Shown here in pieces: positions 1 to 10,478 of a stretch of 64,000 nt of DNA. The stretch's first letter is position 1; each line of letters begins with the position of its first letter. Source of the stretch: CAMTUW01 sp947085035 (GTDB taxonomy: Bacteria > Actinomycetota > Coriobacteriia > Anaerosomatales > PHET01); assembly GCA_947085035.1 (NCBI GenBank), contig CAMTUW010000006.1, positions 1 to 64,000 on the forward strand. Reading direction: 5' to 3'. Below the pieces are notes generated by a model that searched no databases, had not been told where the DNA came from, and was given only the letters and a program-made list of their open reading frames with translations. The translations under genes and the position numbers were made by a program.

Positions 1-48
1 GCTGACCAAGCGCGACCGAGCGCCAACAACACGCCTGGGGGGAGACGC

Positions 49-3000
49 ATGGTTCGCGAGGCAAGGGCCGACGGTACGCCGCGAACCGCGGGTGTTCCGA
101 TAGATACTCCCCTGCGTGGGGAGATCCTCTCGCCTGAGCGCTTGACGCAGGCGGGTCGTCATGTCGCCGCCGCCCAGCGATGGACGACCGAAGGACGACC
201 GCGCTCGACTCCGTTGCTGGCGCTCATCGACGCCGCCGCCCGTTCGTTGTCAGCAGACAACCTTGAACTCACTCGAGCGGTCAGAACAGGCGCTGCGGCT
301 CCTCCCGCCGGCGAGTGGCTGCTCGACAATCACTACCTCGTCGAAGAGCAGGTACTTCTGGTGGGCGAGGATCTGCCCGCCGGATACGGTGTCGAGCTGC
401 CGCGCTTGGCGAGCGGTGAGAGGGTCGGGTTCCCGCGCACCTACGATGCGCTGCTCACCCTGATAGCCCACACCGACTCGCGCGTGGACGAAGAGAGCCT
501 CCTCGCTTTCGTGGCGGGATACCAAGAGGGCGCGCCTCTCACCATCGGCGAGGTGTGGGCGGTGCCCATCATGCTGCGGATCGGCATCGTCGAGAACCTG
601 CGTCGCTTGTCTCACGCGGTCATCCGCTCTCATCGCGCCGAACAGTCAGCCGCCCGGTGGGCGGAGCGCCTGGTGCTCGCCGCTCAGGACGAGACCTCGC
701 ACCTGACGCCGCTTCTCGATGAACTCGATGGCGAACTGCGCCGATCACCGGGGCCCTTCCTTCTGCGCCTCGCCCAGCGACTCGCCAGCATGGACGGTGG
801 CTGCGATGGCATGGGCGTGTGGCTCGAACAGCGTCTCGCCACTGCGGGTCTCTCGCTTGAGACGACCGCGATGGAAGAGCAGCAGACGCAGGCAGCCAAC
901 CAACTCTCCATCGCCAACGCCATCACGACGATCCGCTTCCTCGACGCCTACAACTGGCGCGAGTTCTTCGAACGGGTCTCGCTGGTCGAAACGGTGCTGC
1001 GCCGCGATCCGAGTCATGCGTACGGCGCCATGGATTTCAAGAGTCGCGACCGTTATCGGCACTCCCTTGAGGCCATCGCGCGTCGAAGCGAGAGGACCGA
1101 GATCGAGATAGCCGAGGAGGTCGTCTCCTTTGCGCGCGCGGCCCTCGTGGCCGACCCGACGGATGTGGTGTGCGGACACGTGGGCTGGTGGCTCATCTCC
1201 GGTGGACGTCTCGAGATCGAGAAGCGCACCGGCTATCGCCCGCTGCCTCTCGAACACCTGTATCGTGGGCCGCTTCGCAGTCGTGGACTCTTCTACTGGG
1301 GGACCCTCGTGGTCATCCAGTTGCTGCTCATGACGGCCATCGCCATCGGTGTCGGTGCCGCTGGTGCCGCACCCTGGCAGATCGCGTTGCTCGTGCTCCT
1401 AGCCGTGGTGCCGCTCTCCGAGATCGCGATGACGCTGATCAACCGCCTCAGTGCGGCGGTGTTCCCGGCTCGCATGCTCCCGAAGCTCGACTTTCGTGAG
1501 TCCATCAGTCCCGACCACCGCACACTCGTCGTCATCCCCACGCTACTGACCTCTGTCCGCACGGTGAGCTCGGTCATAGACAACCTCGAAGTCGCCTACC
1601 TCGCGAACCGAGACGAGAACATCGGCTTCGCGCTACTCGGCGATCTCAGGGGCGGCCTTGAGCGAACCGACCCGGCCGATGACGCGATCATCGAAGCGGC
1701 TGTTCGCCGCGTGTCCGAGCTCAACGTGCGCTACGAGGGGGAGCACGGACTCCGTCCATTTCACCTGCTCATCCGAAGTCGCTCCTTCAACGAATCCTCG
1801 AACAGTTGGATGGGGTGGGAGCGCAAGCGCGGGTCGCTCATGGAGCTGGCACGCGAGATGCGCGGCGAGGGCGAGACGACGTTTGCCACCAAGCTCGGCG
1901 ACGCCGATTTCCGACATAGCGCCACCTTCGTCATCACTCTCGACGCGGACACGATCCTACCCCGCGACGACGCCCGCAAGCTGATCTGCACGATCGCGCA
2001 CCCGCTCAACCGGGCTCGACTCGATCCGGGTGAGGCGCTGGTGCGCCGAGGTTACGGCCTCATCCAGCCCCGAGTGAGCATGACCCACGCAGGTTCGGAG
2101 CGAAGTCGCTACTCGCGCATGTTCTCCGGCCTCACGGGGGTCGATCCTTACGCGAACGCGATCTCAGACACCTACCAAGACGTCTTCGGCGAGGGCTCAT
2201 TCACCGGCAAGGGCATCTTCGAGGTCGACGTCTTCTACAGGCTTCTCGAAGGCCGATTCCCTGACAACGCGCTTCTCAGCCACGACCTGATCGAGGGTTC
2301 GTTCGTGCGCGTCGCCCTCGCAAGCGATGTCGAGGTGCTCGACGATCACCCGGGAAACCTCCTGGCAGCGGCGTCTCGTCTGCACCGCTGGATCCGCGGT
2401 GACTGGCAACTGCTTCCCTACCTGGGGCGCTTCATCCCGAACGGCTCGGGTGGCTTCGAGCCCAATCCCTTGTGCGCGCTGCACCGGTGGAAGCTCTTCG
2501 ACAACCTGCGTCGCTCACTCGTGCCGATGATGACCATCGCGCTCGCGGCGGTGGGGTGGCTTCTTCTTCCCGACGCCGCACCGCTGTGGGCAGGACTGCC
2601 TATCGGGCTCGCCATCTTCCCCTCGCTTCTCGGCGCCGTGACCGCATTCATGCGTCGTCCGACCCGGATTCCCCTGCGTGATGCACTGCCGGACCTCCGC
2701 GAGGACCTCGCACGAGACCTCACTCGAGCGGCGTTCGAATTCGCGACGCTTCCCCACCATGCCCATGTCGCGTGCGACGCGGCTTGCCGCGCGCTCTGGC
2801 GGCGCTATGTCTCGGGCAAACACCTTCTCGAGTGGGAGACCGCAGCGGACGCCGAGAAGCGCGCCGGAGTCACGCCACGTGCATTCTGGCGCGCCATGGG
2901 GCCTGCCGCAGCTGTTGCGATCCTGGTCCTCGTTATGGGCACGAGGCTCGATCCTGTTCGCCTGCTGGCCGCAACCCCTCTCGCGCTCGCGTGGGCGGCA

Positions 3001-6000
3001 GGACCGTGGATCGCCTGGTGGTTCTCCCGGCCCCTACCGTCTCATGGGCCCGCCCCCATCGCCGATCACGAACGCCTCACGCTCAGGCGTCTGTCGGCGA
3101 AGACATGGCGCTACTTCGACACGTTCGTAGTCGAGGCGGGCCACCACCTCGCGCCCGACAACTTCCAGGAAGCACCGAACGGCGTTGTGGCGTGGCGAAC
3201 CTCTCCCACCAACATCGGGCTGCAACTGTTGACCACGCTGTGCGCCTGGGATCTTGGGTATCTCACTGTCGGCGGACTCGTGGAGAGGTGCTCGAACACG
3301 CTCGCGACGATGGCGGGTCTCGAGCGATTCCGTGGCCACTTCTACAACTGGTATGACATCCGCACCCTCGAGCCCTTGAGGCCCGCGTACGTGTCGACGG
3401 TCGACTCAGGCAATCTCGCCGGACACCTTCTCGTGTTGCGCTCGGGTCTTCTCGAGGCGAGCGAGTCGTCCATCCTCGGCCCGCAGCTCCTCGCGGGCAC
3501 CAGGGATGTCGCACGACTCGCTCTCGAAGAGCTCGTCGCGATCGAGGCGCGTCTCGCTCCAGCCGAAGCGCTTCGCAGATGCCGCGAGGCCCTCGAGGGT
3601 ATCGAACGCGCGCTCGCGCTGACCGATCCCCCTTCGGACCTGGGGCGATGGTTCGCGCTGCTCGACCGTTTGCTTGAGCTGGGGCGTGAGGCGCAGGCCG
3701 CCGCCATGGAGGTCTGTGAGCACGCTACCGACCCGAGCGCGTCGGGCCCTGAGGCGCCCGAACTCGCTACAGATACGCCGCCCGTTCCCTTCTCGCCTCT
3801 CGAGCGCTTGCATGCCGCGGTCGCGGCAGTCGCCTCAGCGCTCGCCGAGCCGACTGCGCTCCTGGGCGCTTATACGCCGTGGGCTCGCCTGCTCATCGAC
3901 GCACCTTCCCCCACGCATGACCTCGAAGCTCTGGCCCCGATCACATCGTATGTGCCGAGCCTTGTCGGCCTCGCGGAAGGCCTCGCCGAGACACTGCGGG
4001 CCCTCGACGCGCTCGGGTCATCCCCCCATGGCGAGAGTGCCGCGTGGGCGACCTCCGTCGCCGAGGGAATCCGCTCCAGCAGGCCGCATGCGGTCGAATT
4101 GCTCGCGCGATTGCGCCTGGACGCCGATATCGCACGCGAGATGTGGGAGCACACCGACTTCAGCATGCTCTATGACGAGAATCGGCAGCTCTTCTCGATC
4201 GGTTACAACCTCACGGAGGGGCATCTCGACCCCAGCTACTACGATCTGGTCGCGAGCGAATGTCGGCTGGCGAGCTTTCTCGCCGTGGCGAAGAACGACG
4301 TGCCCCAAGAGCACTGGTTTCGCCTCGGTCGTTCGCTCACCGCGACCCGCGAGGGACGCGCACTGGTGAGCTGGAGCGCGTCGATGTTCGAGTACCTGAT
4401 GCCGATGCTTGTCATGCGCGAGTGGCCGAACACCCTGTTGGCCGAGACGTATCACACGGTCACCGCACGTCAGATCGCCTACGCTCGCGATCTCGGCATC
4501 CCGTGGGGTGTCTCGGAAAGCGCGTTCAACGCCAAGGACTCGCAGCTCACCTACCAGTACCAGGCGTTCGGCATACCCGGACTCGGGCTCAAGAGAGGTC
4601 TCTCTGACGACGTCGTCATCGCACCGTACGCCTCGATACTCGCGCTGCCGATAGCCCCGAGCGCGGTGATCGCGAATCTCGCCGCCCTGCGCAGAGAGGG
4701 CGCCGAGGGTCGCTTCGGTATGTACGAGTCGCTCGACTACACTCCCGGCCGCGTCCCGGCCGGCGAGACCCGCGCGGTGGTGCGCGCCTACTTCGCCCAT
4801 CACCAGGGGATGAGCTTCGTCGCGCTGGCCAACGCGCTGGATGACTCGAGGACTCAGAAGCGGTTCCACTCCGACCCGCTTGTGGCTTCCGCCGAGCTCT
4901 TGCTCCAGGAACGCGTGCCGCGCGGCGTCCAGCTCGTCTCGCCACATGTCGAAGAGGCCCGAGACGTGCGCCCGGTGAGTACGCTGCCGTCTCCGGAGGT
5001 GCGCACGCATCTTTCGGCCAACACGCCCTCTCCCGAGACCCACTTCCTGTCCAACGGCCGCTACTCCGTGATGCTCACCAACGGCGGAGGGGGCTACTCG
5101 CGCTGCAACGGGCTGGCGCTCACCCGCTACCGCGAGGACGTGACGCTCGACTGTTGGGGCACGTTCCTGTACGTGCGAGACACCGACACCGGCGACTTCT
5201 TCTCGGCGCCCCACAATCCGGCGCCCGGCTCACCAGAGCGTTACCGAGTGACGTTCGCGCCCGACAAGGCCGAGTACAGCCGGGTCGACGGTACACTTCA
5301 GACCCATGTCGAGATCACCGTCTCGCCCGAAGACGACGTCGAGATCCGCCGGATCGCGCTCACCAACGACGGCCTGAAGCCCCGCACGCTCGAGGTCACC
5401 TCGTACTTCGAGATCGCGCTGACCTCACAGGCGGCTGACCAGGCGCACAAGTCGTTCTCGAACCTGTTCGTCGAAACCGAGGCGCTCCCCAACACGCACG
5501 CGGTACTGTTCACTCGCCGCCCTCGCAGTTCTCGCGAGAAGCGCGTCTGGGGGCTTCACCTCGTGGCGTGCGAGTACGACGAGTGCGAATGGTCCTGGGA
5601 GACCGACCGGGCGGCCTTCGTCGGCCGCCTCCAGTCGCCGCATACCCCCGCGGCGGTCGTGCGCGGCGGCAGACTCGGCGGCTCGATCGGTCCGGTGCTC
5701 GACCCGTGCGTGGCACTTCGGCGCACCGTGACGATCGCTCCCGGTGAGACGGCCCGCCTCGTCTTCACCACCGGCATGGCCTCGTCGCGCGATGCAGCCG
5801 TGCGTCTGACCGAGAAGTACAGCGACGTGCGCTCGGCCCAGCGGGCGATCGACTTGGCCTGGACCGCGACCCAGCTGGAACTGCGCGACCTCGGGATCTC
5901 CCCCGCCGAGGCCCTGACGCTTGAGCGTCTCGCCTCGCTGCTGCTTCTCACCGACCCGTATTCGCCGCTCAAGGTCAAGACGGCGGTCGAAAACGGTCTG

Positions 6001-8874
6001 CGTATGGACGGCCTGTGGTCGATCGGTGTGTCGGGCGACCTGCCGATCCTGCTCGTGCGTGTCGAGGATCCCGAGCACGCGCCGCTGGTCCGCCAAGCGC
6101 TGCTCGCACATCAGTATTGGCGCTACAAGGGGCTCGAGGCGGACCTCGTCATACTCAACACCAGGCCCACCGGCTACGCCGATGAGCTCGATGACCGGCT
6201 GCGTCTTCTCGTGCGCACGGGTCATGCGCTCCAGTTGCTCGATAAGCCCGGGGGCGTCTTCTTGCGCCGAAGCGACCAGATGCACCCCGACGTGCTGAAC
6301 CTGTTGCTTTCCGTGGCGCGCGCCGCGCTGGACGGCGGCAGCGGGTCGCTTGAGCTTCAACTCAACCGTCGAGGCAAACGGCCGGACATGCCTGAGCCCC
6401 TCGTGCCCACCCTGGACCCTTCGCAGTGGGAACCGGGGCCGTTTCAGCGTCCGGCTCTGCTGTTCGACAACGGTCTCGGCGGCTTTGACCCCGTCACGGG
6501 CGAGTACGTCATCGTTCTCGAAGGCGAAACGACCACACCGGCTCCCTGGATCAACGTGCTCGCGAATCCCGGCTTCGGTGCGATGGTCTCGGAGGCCGGA
6601 GTCGGCTGCACGTGGGCGCTCAACAGCCACGAGAACCGCATCACCACGTGGAACAACGACCCGGTCACGGACGGCTCGGGCGAGGCGCTTTACGTGCGCG
6701 ACGATGACACAGGGGAGTTCTGGAGTCCGACGCCGCTGCCGGTGCGCACCCCGGAGCCCTACGTGATTCGGCACGGCAAGGGTTCGGTGCGCTTCGAGCA
6801 TGAGACTCATGGCATCAGCCACACGCTGGACTGGTTCGTCTCGGCTGACGACCCGGTGCGCGTCTGCAAACTGCGCCTGACGAATCAATCCCAGCGCACC
6901 CGCCGCCTGAGCCTCACGCAGTTCGTCGAGTGGTCACTGGGCGATTCCCGCTCCAAGGCCCAGCAGCGCGTCGTCACGTGGTTCGACGCCGAAGCCGACA
7001 TCCTGACCGCGCACAACCACTTCAACTTCGACTTCCCCGGACGCTGTTCGTTCCTGGCCTGCGATCGACCGCTGCACTCGTGGACCGCCAGTCGCTCTGA
7101 GTTCATGGGCCGAAACGGGCACCCCCGCGACCCGGCAGCGATGCATCGGTCGGGGCTCGGCTCGATCTCAGGTCGCTTCCACGACAACTGCGGAGCGCTG
7201 ATGGTGCGGGCGACACTGGGTCCCGGCGAGTCCACCGAGATCTCGTTCCTGCTCGGACAGACTGCCACTCTGGACGAGTGCCGCGAGCTGGTGGGTCGCC
7301 TGCGTGAGACCGGCGCGGCCGCTCAGACGCTTGCGCACGCATGTGCGGCATGGGACGACATCCTCGGTGTCGTGCAAGTCGACACGCCGGATGACCGCCT
7401 CGACCTCATGCTCAACGGGCAACTGCTGTATCAGGCGACGGCGTGTCGCCTGTGGGGCAGAACGGCCACCTACCAATCGAGCGGCGCCTTCGGCTTTCGC
7501 GACCAGCTGCAAGATGTACTCGCGCTGCTCATCGCGCGCCCTGATCTCGTGCGCGAACAGATCGTCGAGGCCAGCCGCCGCCAATTCCCTGAAGGTGACG
7601 TCTTGCACTGGTGGCAGCCCTTCTCCGGACGAGGCGTGCGCACCCATATCACCGACGACCGCCACTGGCTGCCCTACGTGGTCGCCGAGTACCTCGCAGC
7701 GACGGGCGACCACAGCGTCTTGGACGAGAGAACCGCATTCCTCGAAGCCGCGCTCTTGCCGCTGGAAGAAGAAGACGCCTACCTTCACCCTGCGGTGTCT
7801 GAGGATGCGGTCAGCGTCTACGAGCATTGCATCCGGGCTCTGGAGGCAGGACGGCCCGTAGGCGCTCACGGCTTGCCCTTGATGGGTGGCGGCGACTGGA
7901 ACGACGGTATGAACCGCGTTGGCCACGAGGGCCGAGGCGAGAGCGTGTGGCTCGCATGGTTCCTCGGTCACACACTCGTGCGTTTCGCCGACGTGTGCGA
8001 GTCCCGTGGCGAAGCGGAGCGCGCGGGAGAGTACCGAACGTGGTCGGCGACCCTCGCCGAAGCCGTCGAGCGCGAGGCGTGGGACGGGTCGTGGTATCGG
8101 CGAGCGTACTTCGACGACGGCACTCCGCTCGGCTCGCGAGTCAACACCGAGTGCCGCATCGACGCCATCGCGCAAGCGTGGGCGACGATCTCCGGGCTGG
8201 GCGACGAGGAGCGCGCCGGAATCGCGCTCAGCAGCGTCGAGGAGAAGCTGGTGCGTCGAGAAGACGGGCTGATCGCCCTGCTCGCTCCCCCGTTCGACCG
8301 CACCGAACACGATCCCGGCTACATCAAGGGCTACGTGCCCGGCGTGCGCGAGAACGGCGGACAGTACACGCATGCGGCGCTGTGGGTCGTGCTCGCTCAC
8401 CTGATGCGCGGCGATGGCGACGAGGGCGCGGAGCTGCTCGACATGATCTGCCCGATCCGGCACGCACTGAGCCCTGATGGCGTCGCGCGCTACAAGGTCG
8501 AGCCTTACGTGGTGGCCGCTGACGTGTACTCGACCGCCCCGCACGCCGGTCGCGGTGGTTGGACGTGGTACACCGGCTCGGCATCGTGGTACTACCGAGT
8601 GGCGCTGAACCACCTGCTGGGATTCAGGATCGTGTCGCACGAAGGCGCGCCTCACCTCGCGGTCGACCCGTGCATCCCCAAGCGCTGGCCGGGCTACCGA
8701 ATGACGTACCGGCACGGTGCGAGCACGTACCGCATCCGCGTCGAGAACCCTCGGGGCGTGAACCGCGGCGTTTCACACGTCTCTCTTGACGGCGAACGAC
8801 TCGATGGCGTGCTTGTGCCCCTCACTGACGACGGCGGCGAACATCGGGTCGTCGTACGGCTGCTGGGTGGCTGA
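49..8874 (+). CDS. ndvB: Cyclic beta-1,2-glucan synthase-like giant protein (GT84 + glycoamylase-like + GH94)
   Basis: This 2941-residue protein has the architecture of NdvB/Cgs, which polymerises UDP-glucose into beta-1,2-glucan at the membrane and cyclises or trims it by phosphorolysis. Hydrophobic segments near residues 420-455, 830-870 and 960-1000 flank a GT84-like transferase region with the DXD motif LDADT (about 630) and RLHRWIRGDWQ (about 780). A glycoamylase-like region (about 1365-1580) precedes two GH94 beta-sandwich-like repeats and the C-terminal alpha/alpha barrel, where GGGDWNDGMN (about 2612) carries the expected GH94 catalytic Asp. The ATG follows a purine-rich GGGGGGAGA Shine-Dalgarno. 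It appears monocistronic. Such synthases are best known from Proteobacteria; the product (cyclic or linear glucan) cannot be told from sequence. Confidence 0.9.
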   Translation: MVREARADGTPRTAGVPIDTPLRGEILSPERLTQAGRHVAAAQRWTTEGRPRSTPLLALIDAAARSLSADNLELTRAVRTGAAAPPAGEWLLDNHYLVEEQVLLVGEDLPAGYGVELPRLASGERVGFPRTYDALLTLIAHTDSRVDEESLLAFVAGYQEGAPLTIGEVWAVPIMLRIGIVENLRRLSHAVIRSHRAEQSAARWAERLVLAAQDETSHLTPLLDELDGELRRSPGPFLLRLAQRLASMDGGCDGMGVWLEQRLATAGLSLETTAMEEQQTQAANQLSIANAITTIRFLDAYNWREFFERVSLVETVLRRDPSHAYGAMDFKSRDRYRHSLEAIARRSERTEIEIAEEVVSFARAALVADPTDVVCGHVGWWLISGGRLEIEKRTGYRPLPLEHLYRGPLRSRGLFYWGTLVVIQLLLMTAIAIGVGAAGAAPWQIALLVLLAVVPLSEIAMTLINRLSAAVFPARMLPKLDFRESISPDHRTLVVIPTLLTSVRTVSSVIDNLEVAYLANRDENIGFALLGDLRGGLERTDPADDAIIEAAVRRVSELNVRYEGEHGLRPFHLLIRSRSFNESSNSWMGWERKRGSLMELAREMRGEGETTFATKLGDADFRHSATFVITLDADTILPRDDARKLICTIAHPLNRARLDPGEALVRRGYGLIQPRVSMTHAGSERSRYSRMFSGLTGVDPYANAISDTYQDVFGEGSFTGKGIFEVDVFYRLLEGRFPDNALLSHDLIEGSFVRVALASDVEVLDDHPGNLLAAASRLHRWIRGDWQLLPYLGRFIPNGSGGFEPNPLCALHRWKLFDNLRRSLVPMMTIALAAVGWLLLPDAAPLWAGLPIGLAIFPSLLGAVTAFMRRPTRIPLRDALPDLREDLARDLTRAAFEFATLPHHAHVACDAACRALWRRYVSGKHLLEWETAADAEKRAGVTPRAFWRAMGPAAAVAILVLVMGTRLDPVRLLAATPLALAWAAGPWIAWWFSRPLPSHGPAPIADHERLTLRRLSAKTWRYFDTFVVEAGHHLAPDNFQEAPNGVVAWRTSPTNIGLQLLTTLCAWDLGYLTVGGLVERCSNTLATMAGLERFRGHFYNWYDIRTLEPLRPAYVSTVDSGNLAGHLLVLRSGLLEASESSILGPQLLAGTRDVARLALEELVAIEARLAPAEALRRCREALEGIERALALTDPPSDLGRWFALLDRLLELGREAQAAAMEVCEHATDPSASGPEAPELATDTPPVPFSPLERLHAAVAAVASALAEPTALLGAYTPWARLLIDAPSPTHDLEALAPITSYVPSLVGLAEGLAETLRALDALGSSPHGESAAWATSVAEGIRSSRPHAVELLARLRLDADIAREMWEHTDFSMLYDENRQLFSIGYNLTEGHLDPSYYDLVASECRLASFLAVAKNDVPQEHWFRLGRSLTATREGRALVSWSASMFEYLMPMLVMREWPNTLLAETYHTVTARQIAYARDLGIPWGVSESAFNAKDSQLTYQYQAFGIPGLGLKRGLSDDVVIAPYASILALPIAPSAVIANLAALRREGAEGRFGMYESLDYTPGRVPAGETRAVVRAYFAHHQGMSFVALANALDDSRTQKRFHSDPLVASAELLLQERVPRGVQLVSPHVEEARDVRPVSTLPSPEVRTHLSANTPSPETHFLSNGRYSVMLTNGGGGYSRCNGLALTRYREDVTLDCWGTFLYVRDTDTGDFFSAPHNPAPGSPERYRVTFAPDKAEYSRVDGTLQTHVEITVSPEDDVEIRRIALTNDGLKPRTLEVTSYFEIALTSQAADQAHKSFSNLFVETEALPNTHAVLFTRRPRSSREKRVWGLHLVACEYDECEWSWETDRAAFVGRLQSPHTPAAVVRGGRLGGSIGPVLDPCVALRRTVTIAPGETARLVFTTGMASSRDAAVRLTEKYSDVRSAQRAIDLAWTATQLELRDLGISPAEALTLERLASLLLLTDPYSPLKVKTAVENGLRMDGLWSIGVSGDLPILLVRVEDPEHAPLVRQALLAHQYWRYKGLEADLVILNTRPTGYADELDDRLRLLVRTGHALQLLDKPGGVFLRRSDQMHPDVLNLLLSVARAALDGGSGSLELQLNRRGKRPDMPEPLVPTLDPSQWEPGPFQRPALLFDNGLGGFDPVTGEYVIVLEGETTTPAPWINVLANPGFGAMVSEAGVGCTWALNSHENRITTWNNDPVTDGSGEALYVRDDDTGEFWSPTPLPVRTPEPYVIRHGKGSVRFEHETHGISHTLDWFVSADDPVRVCKLRLTNQSQRTRRLSLTQFVEWSLGDSRSKAQQRVVTWFDAEADILTAHNHFNFDFPGRCSFLACDRPLHSWTASRSEFMGRNGHPRDPAAMHRSGLGSISGRFHDNCGALMVRATLGPGESTEISFLLGQTATLDECRELVGRLRETGAAAQTLAHACAAWDDILGVVQVDTPDDRLDLMLNGQLLYQATACRLWGRTATYQSSGAFGFRDQLQDVLALLIARPDLVREQIVEASRRQFPEGDVLHWWQPFSGRGVRTHITDDRHWLPYVVAEYLAATGDHSVLDERTAFLEAALLPLEEEDAYLHPAVSEDAVSVYEHCIRALEAGRPVGAHGLPLMGGGDWNDGMNRVGHEGRGESVWLAWFLGHTLVRFADVCESRGEAERAGEYRTWSATLAEAVEREAWDGSWYRRAYFDDGTPLGSRVNTECRIDAIAQAWATISGLGDEERAGIALSSVEEKLVRREDGLIALLAPPFDRTEHDPGYIKGYVPGVRENGGQYTHAALWVVLAHLMRGDGDEGAELLDMICPIRHALSPDGVARYKVEPYVVAADVYSTAPHAGRGGWTWYTGSASWYYRVALNHLLGFRIVSHEGAPHLAVDPCIPKRWPGYRMTYRHGASTYRIRVENPRGVNRGVSHVSLDGERLDGVLVPLTDDGGEHRVVVRLLGG

Positions 8875-9055
8875 GAGGCCCCTGGCTGGTGTTTTTCGGC
8901 TCTGGCATGCATACTGCTCGAAGTCACGATCCCGCGAACGGGGTCGCCACCCAAGACTCGGTTGTCCCTTCTCGCTCCTTGGCGCGCATCGGATCGACTG
9001 CGTCTGCCACACGTGCGAACCGCAAAGCGGCGCACGCAGAAGAGGAGCCATACCC

Positions 9056-10420
9056 TTGAGTTTCAATGATCTGGGTCTCGACCCACGCCTTTTGAAGGCG
9101 GTGGGTTCCATGGGTTATGAACACCCGACCCCCATACAGCGTGACGCGATACCGCTCGTGCTCGAAGGCCGCGACGTCGTGGGCTGCGCCCAGACCGGCA
9201 CCGGCAAGACCGCCGCTTTCGTGCTTCCGCTCATGCAGCGCATCAGCACAAAGCCGGGCCACATCAAGGCGCTGATCGTCACCCCAACGCGCGAGCTCGC
9301 CCTGCAGATCGAAGGCGTGGCCCGCGAGACATCGCTGCAGACGCGACATCGTGTCGCCGTCGTGTACGGCGGTGTGGGCTATGAGCCGCAGAAGAAGGCG
9401 CTGCGCCGCGGCGTCGACGTGCTCGTCGCATGCCCGGGTCGGCTGCTCGACCTCATCTCGCAGGGCGACTGCAACCTGTCTCGTGTCGAGGTCCTAGTGC
9501 TTGACGAGGCGGACCGCATGCTCGATATGGGATTCTGGCCCGACGTGAAGCGCATCCTCTCGCAGCTTCCCGCGAAGCGTCAGACCCTGCTCTTCTCCGC
9601 GACCATGACCACAGACGTTCTCAAGATCATCGGAGACACATTGCACAACCCCGCCCAGGTCGATGTCGCGGCGACGCACCTCCCCGTCGAGGCGATCACC
9701 CAGTCGTTGTATCCGGTCAGCGGCAACCAGAAGGCCGACCTGCTCCTCTCGGTGGTACGCGAGCACGGCCTTCGCCGCGTGCTGGTCTTCACCCGCACGA
9801 AGCACCGCGCCGATCGCGTCGCTCGCGTGCTTGACCGGGCCGGCGTGCGCACTGCCGCGATCCATGGCAACCGCAGCCAGGCCCAGCGCCAGAAGGCGCT
9901 CGAGAGCTTTCGCAAGGGACACGTCCACGTGCTCGTGGCGACCGACGTGGTCAGCCGCGGCATCGACATCGACGAGATCACACACGTCGTGAACTTCGAT
10001 CTCCCCAACGTGCCCGCCGACTACGTGCACCGCATCGGGCGGACCGCGCGCGCGGGACGCAGCGGTACGGCGATCACGCTCTACGCACCCGAAGAGCGCG
10101 AGCAGCTGCGCGATATCGAGAAGACCCTGGGCTCGCCCATCTTGTGCGAGGATCATCCGGGCTTCGTCTACTCGAGTGACCGCGTGGTGCCGGACCCCGA
10201 CCGCAGCGCTAACGCTCCGGCCCCCAAGCCTAAGCCGAAAGCCAAGAAGCGCGGCGGCGGACGCAGCGGTGCGAGTCGCGACGGTGCCGGCGGAGCGCAG
10301 CGCTCACAGGGCGCTTCGTCCTCGGGCGCGTCTGTCGGCCAGCGGAGCGGCTCGACCAGCGCAGCCACAGACGGCGGACAGCGCCGCGTTCGCAGGCGTC
10401 AGGCCTCCGACGGCTCGTAG
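9056..10420 (+). CDS. DEAD-box ATP-dependent RNA helicase (RhlE-like)
   Basis: Cytosolic RNA helicase that unwinds structured RNA, usually in ribosome assembly or cold adaptation. All core motifs are visible: Q-motif region YEHPTPIQ, Walker A AQTGTGKT, PTRELA, DEAD, SAT and the C-terminal HRIGRTARAGRSG. The tail from about residue 385 is Lys/Arg/Gly/Ser-rich and probably disordered, typical of RhlE/DeaD RNA-binding extensions. I start it at TTG 9056 because AGGAG at 9043-9047 is 8 bases upstream and the conserved reading (SFNDLGL) begins there. The frame stays open upstream to 8786, but that extension is Cys-rich and unlike the family. The roughly 180-base leader resembles long 5' UTRs of helicase and cold-shock genes. 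Confidence 0.92.
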   Translation: MSFNDLGLDPRLLKAVGSMGYEHPTPIQRDAIPLVLEGRDVVGCAQTGTGKTAAFVLPLMQRISTKPGHIKALIVTPTRELALQIEGVARETSLQTRHRVAVVYGGVGYEPQKKALRRGVDVLVACPGRLLDLISQGDCNLSRVEVLVLDEADRMLDMGFWPDVKRILSQLPAKRQTLLFSATMTTDVLKIIGDTLHNPAQVDVAATHLPVEAITQSLYPVSGNQKADLLLSVVREHGLRRVLVFTRTKHRADRVARVLDRAGVRTAAIHGNRSQAQRQKALESFRKGHVHVLVATDVVSRGIDIDEITHVVNFDLPNVPADYVHRIGRTARAGRSGTAITLYAPEEREQLRDIEKTLGSPILCEDHPGFVYSSDRVVPDPDRSANAPAPKPKPKAKKRGGGRSGASRDGAGGAQRSQGASSSGASVGQRSGSTSAATDGGQRRVRRRQASDGS

Positions 10421-10440
10421 CGCTCGCCTCACATGAACCG

Positions 10441-10478
10441 ACGACGGGAGCCCTCACGAGGGGGCTCCCGACGGCGTT
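10441..10478 (+). terminator. Probable intrinsic terminator of the helicase gene
   Basis: A 9-bp perfect GC-rich stem (CGGGAGCCC at 10445-10453 with GGGCTCCCG at 10462-10470) lies 25 bases after the stop codon. The T-tract is weak (gtttct), so termination efficiency is uncertain. Confidence 0.6.

Noticed and set aside
4018..8715. Long minus-strand open frames opposite the glucan synthase (4018-5214, 5425-6888, 7168-8715)
   Set aside because: All mirror the GC-rich codon pattern of the plus-strand gene; no ribosome sites or domain motifs.
8786..9055. 90-residue N-terminal extension of the DEAD-box helicase
   Set aside because: Extends without family similarity and ignores a good Shine-Dalgarno placed for TTG 9056.
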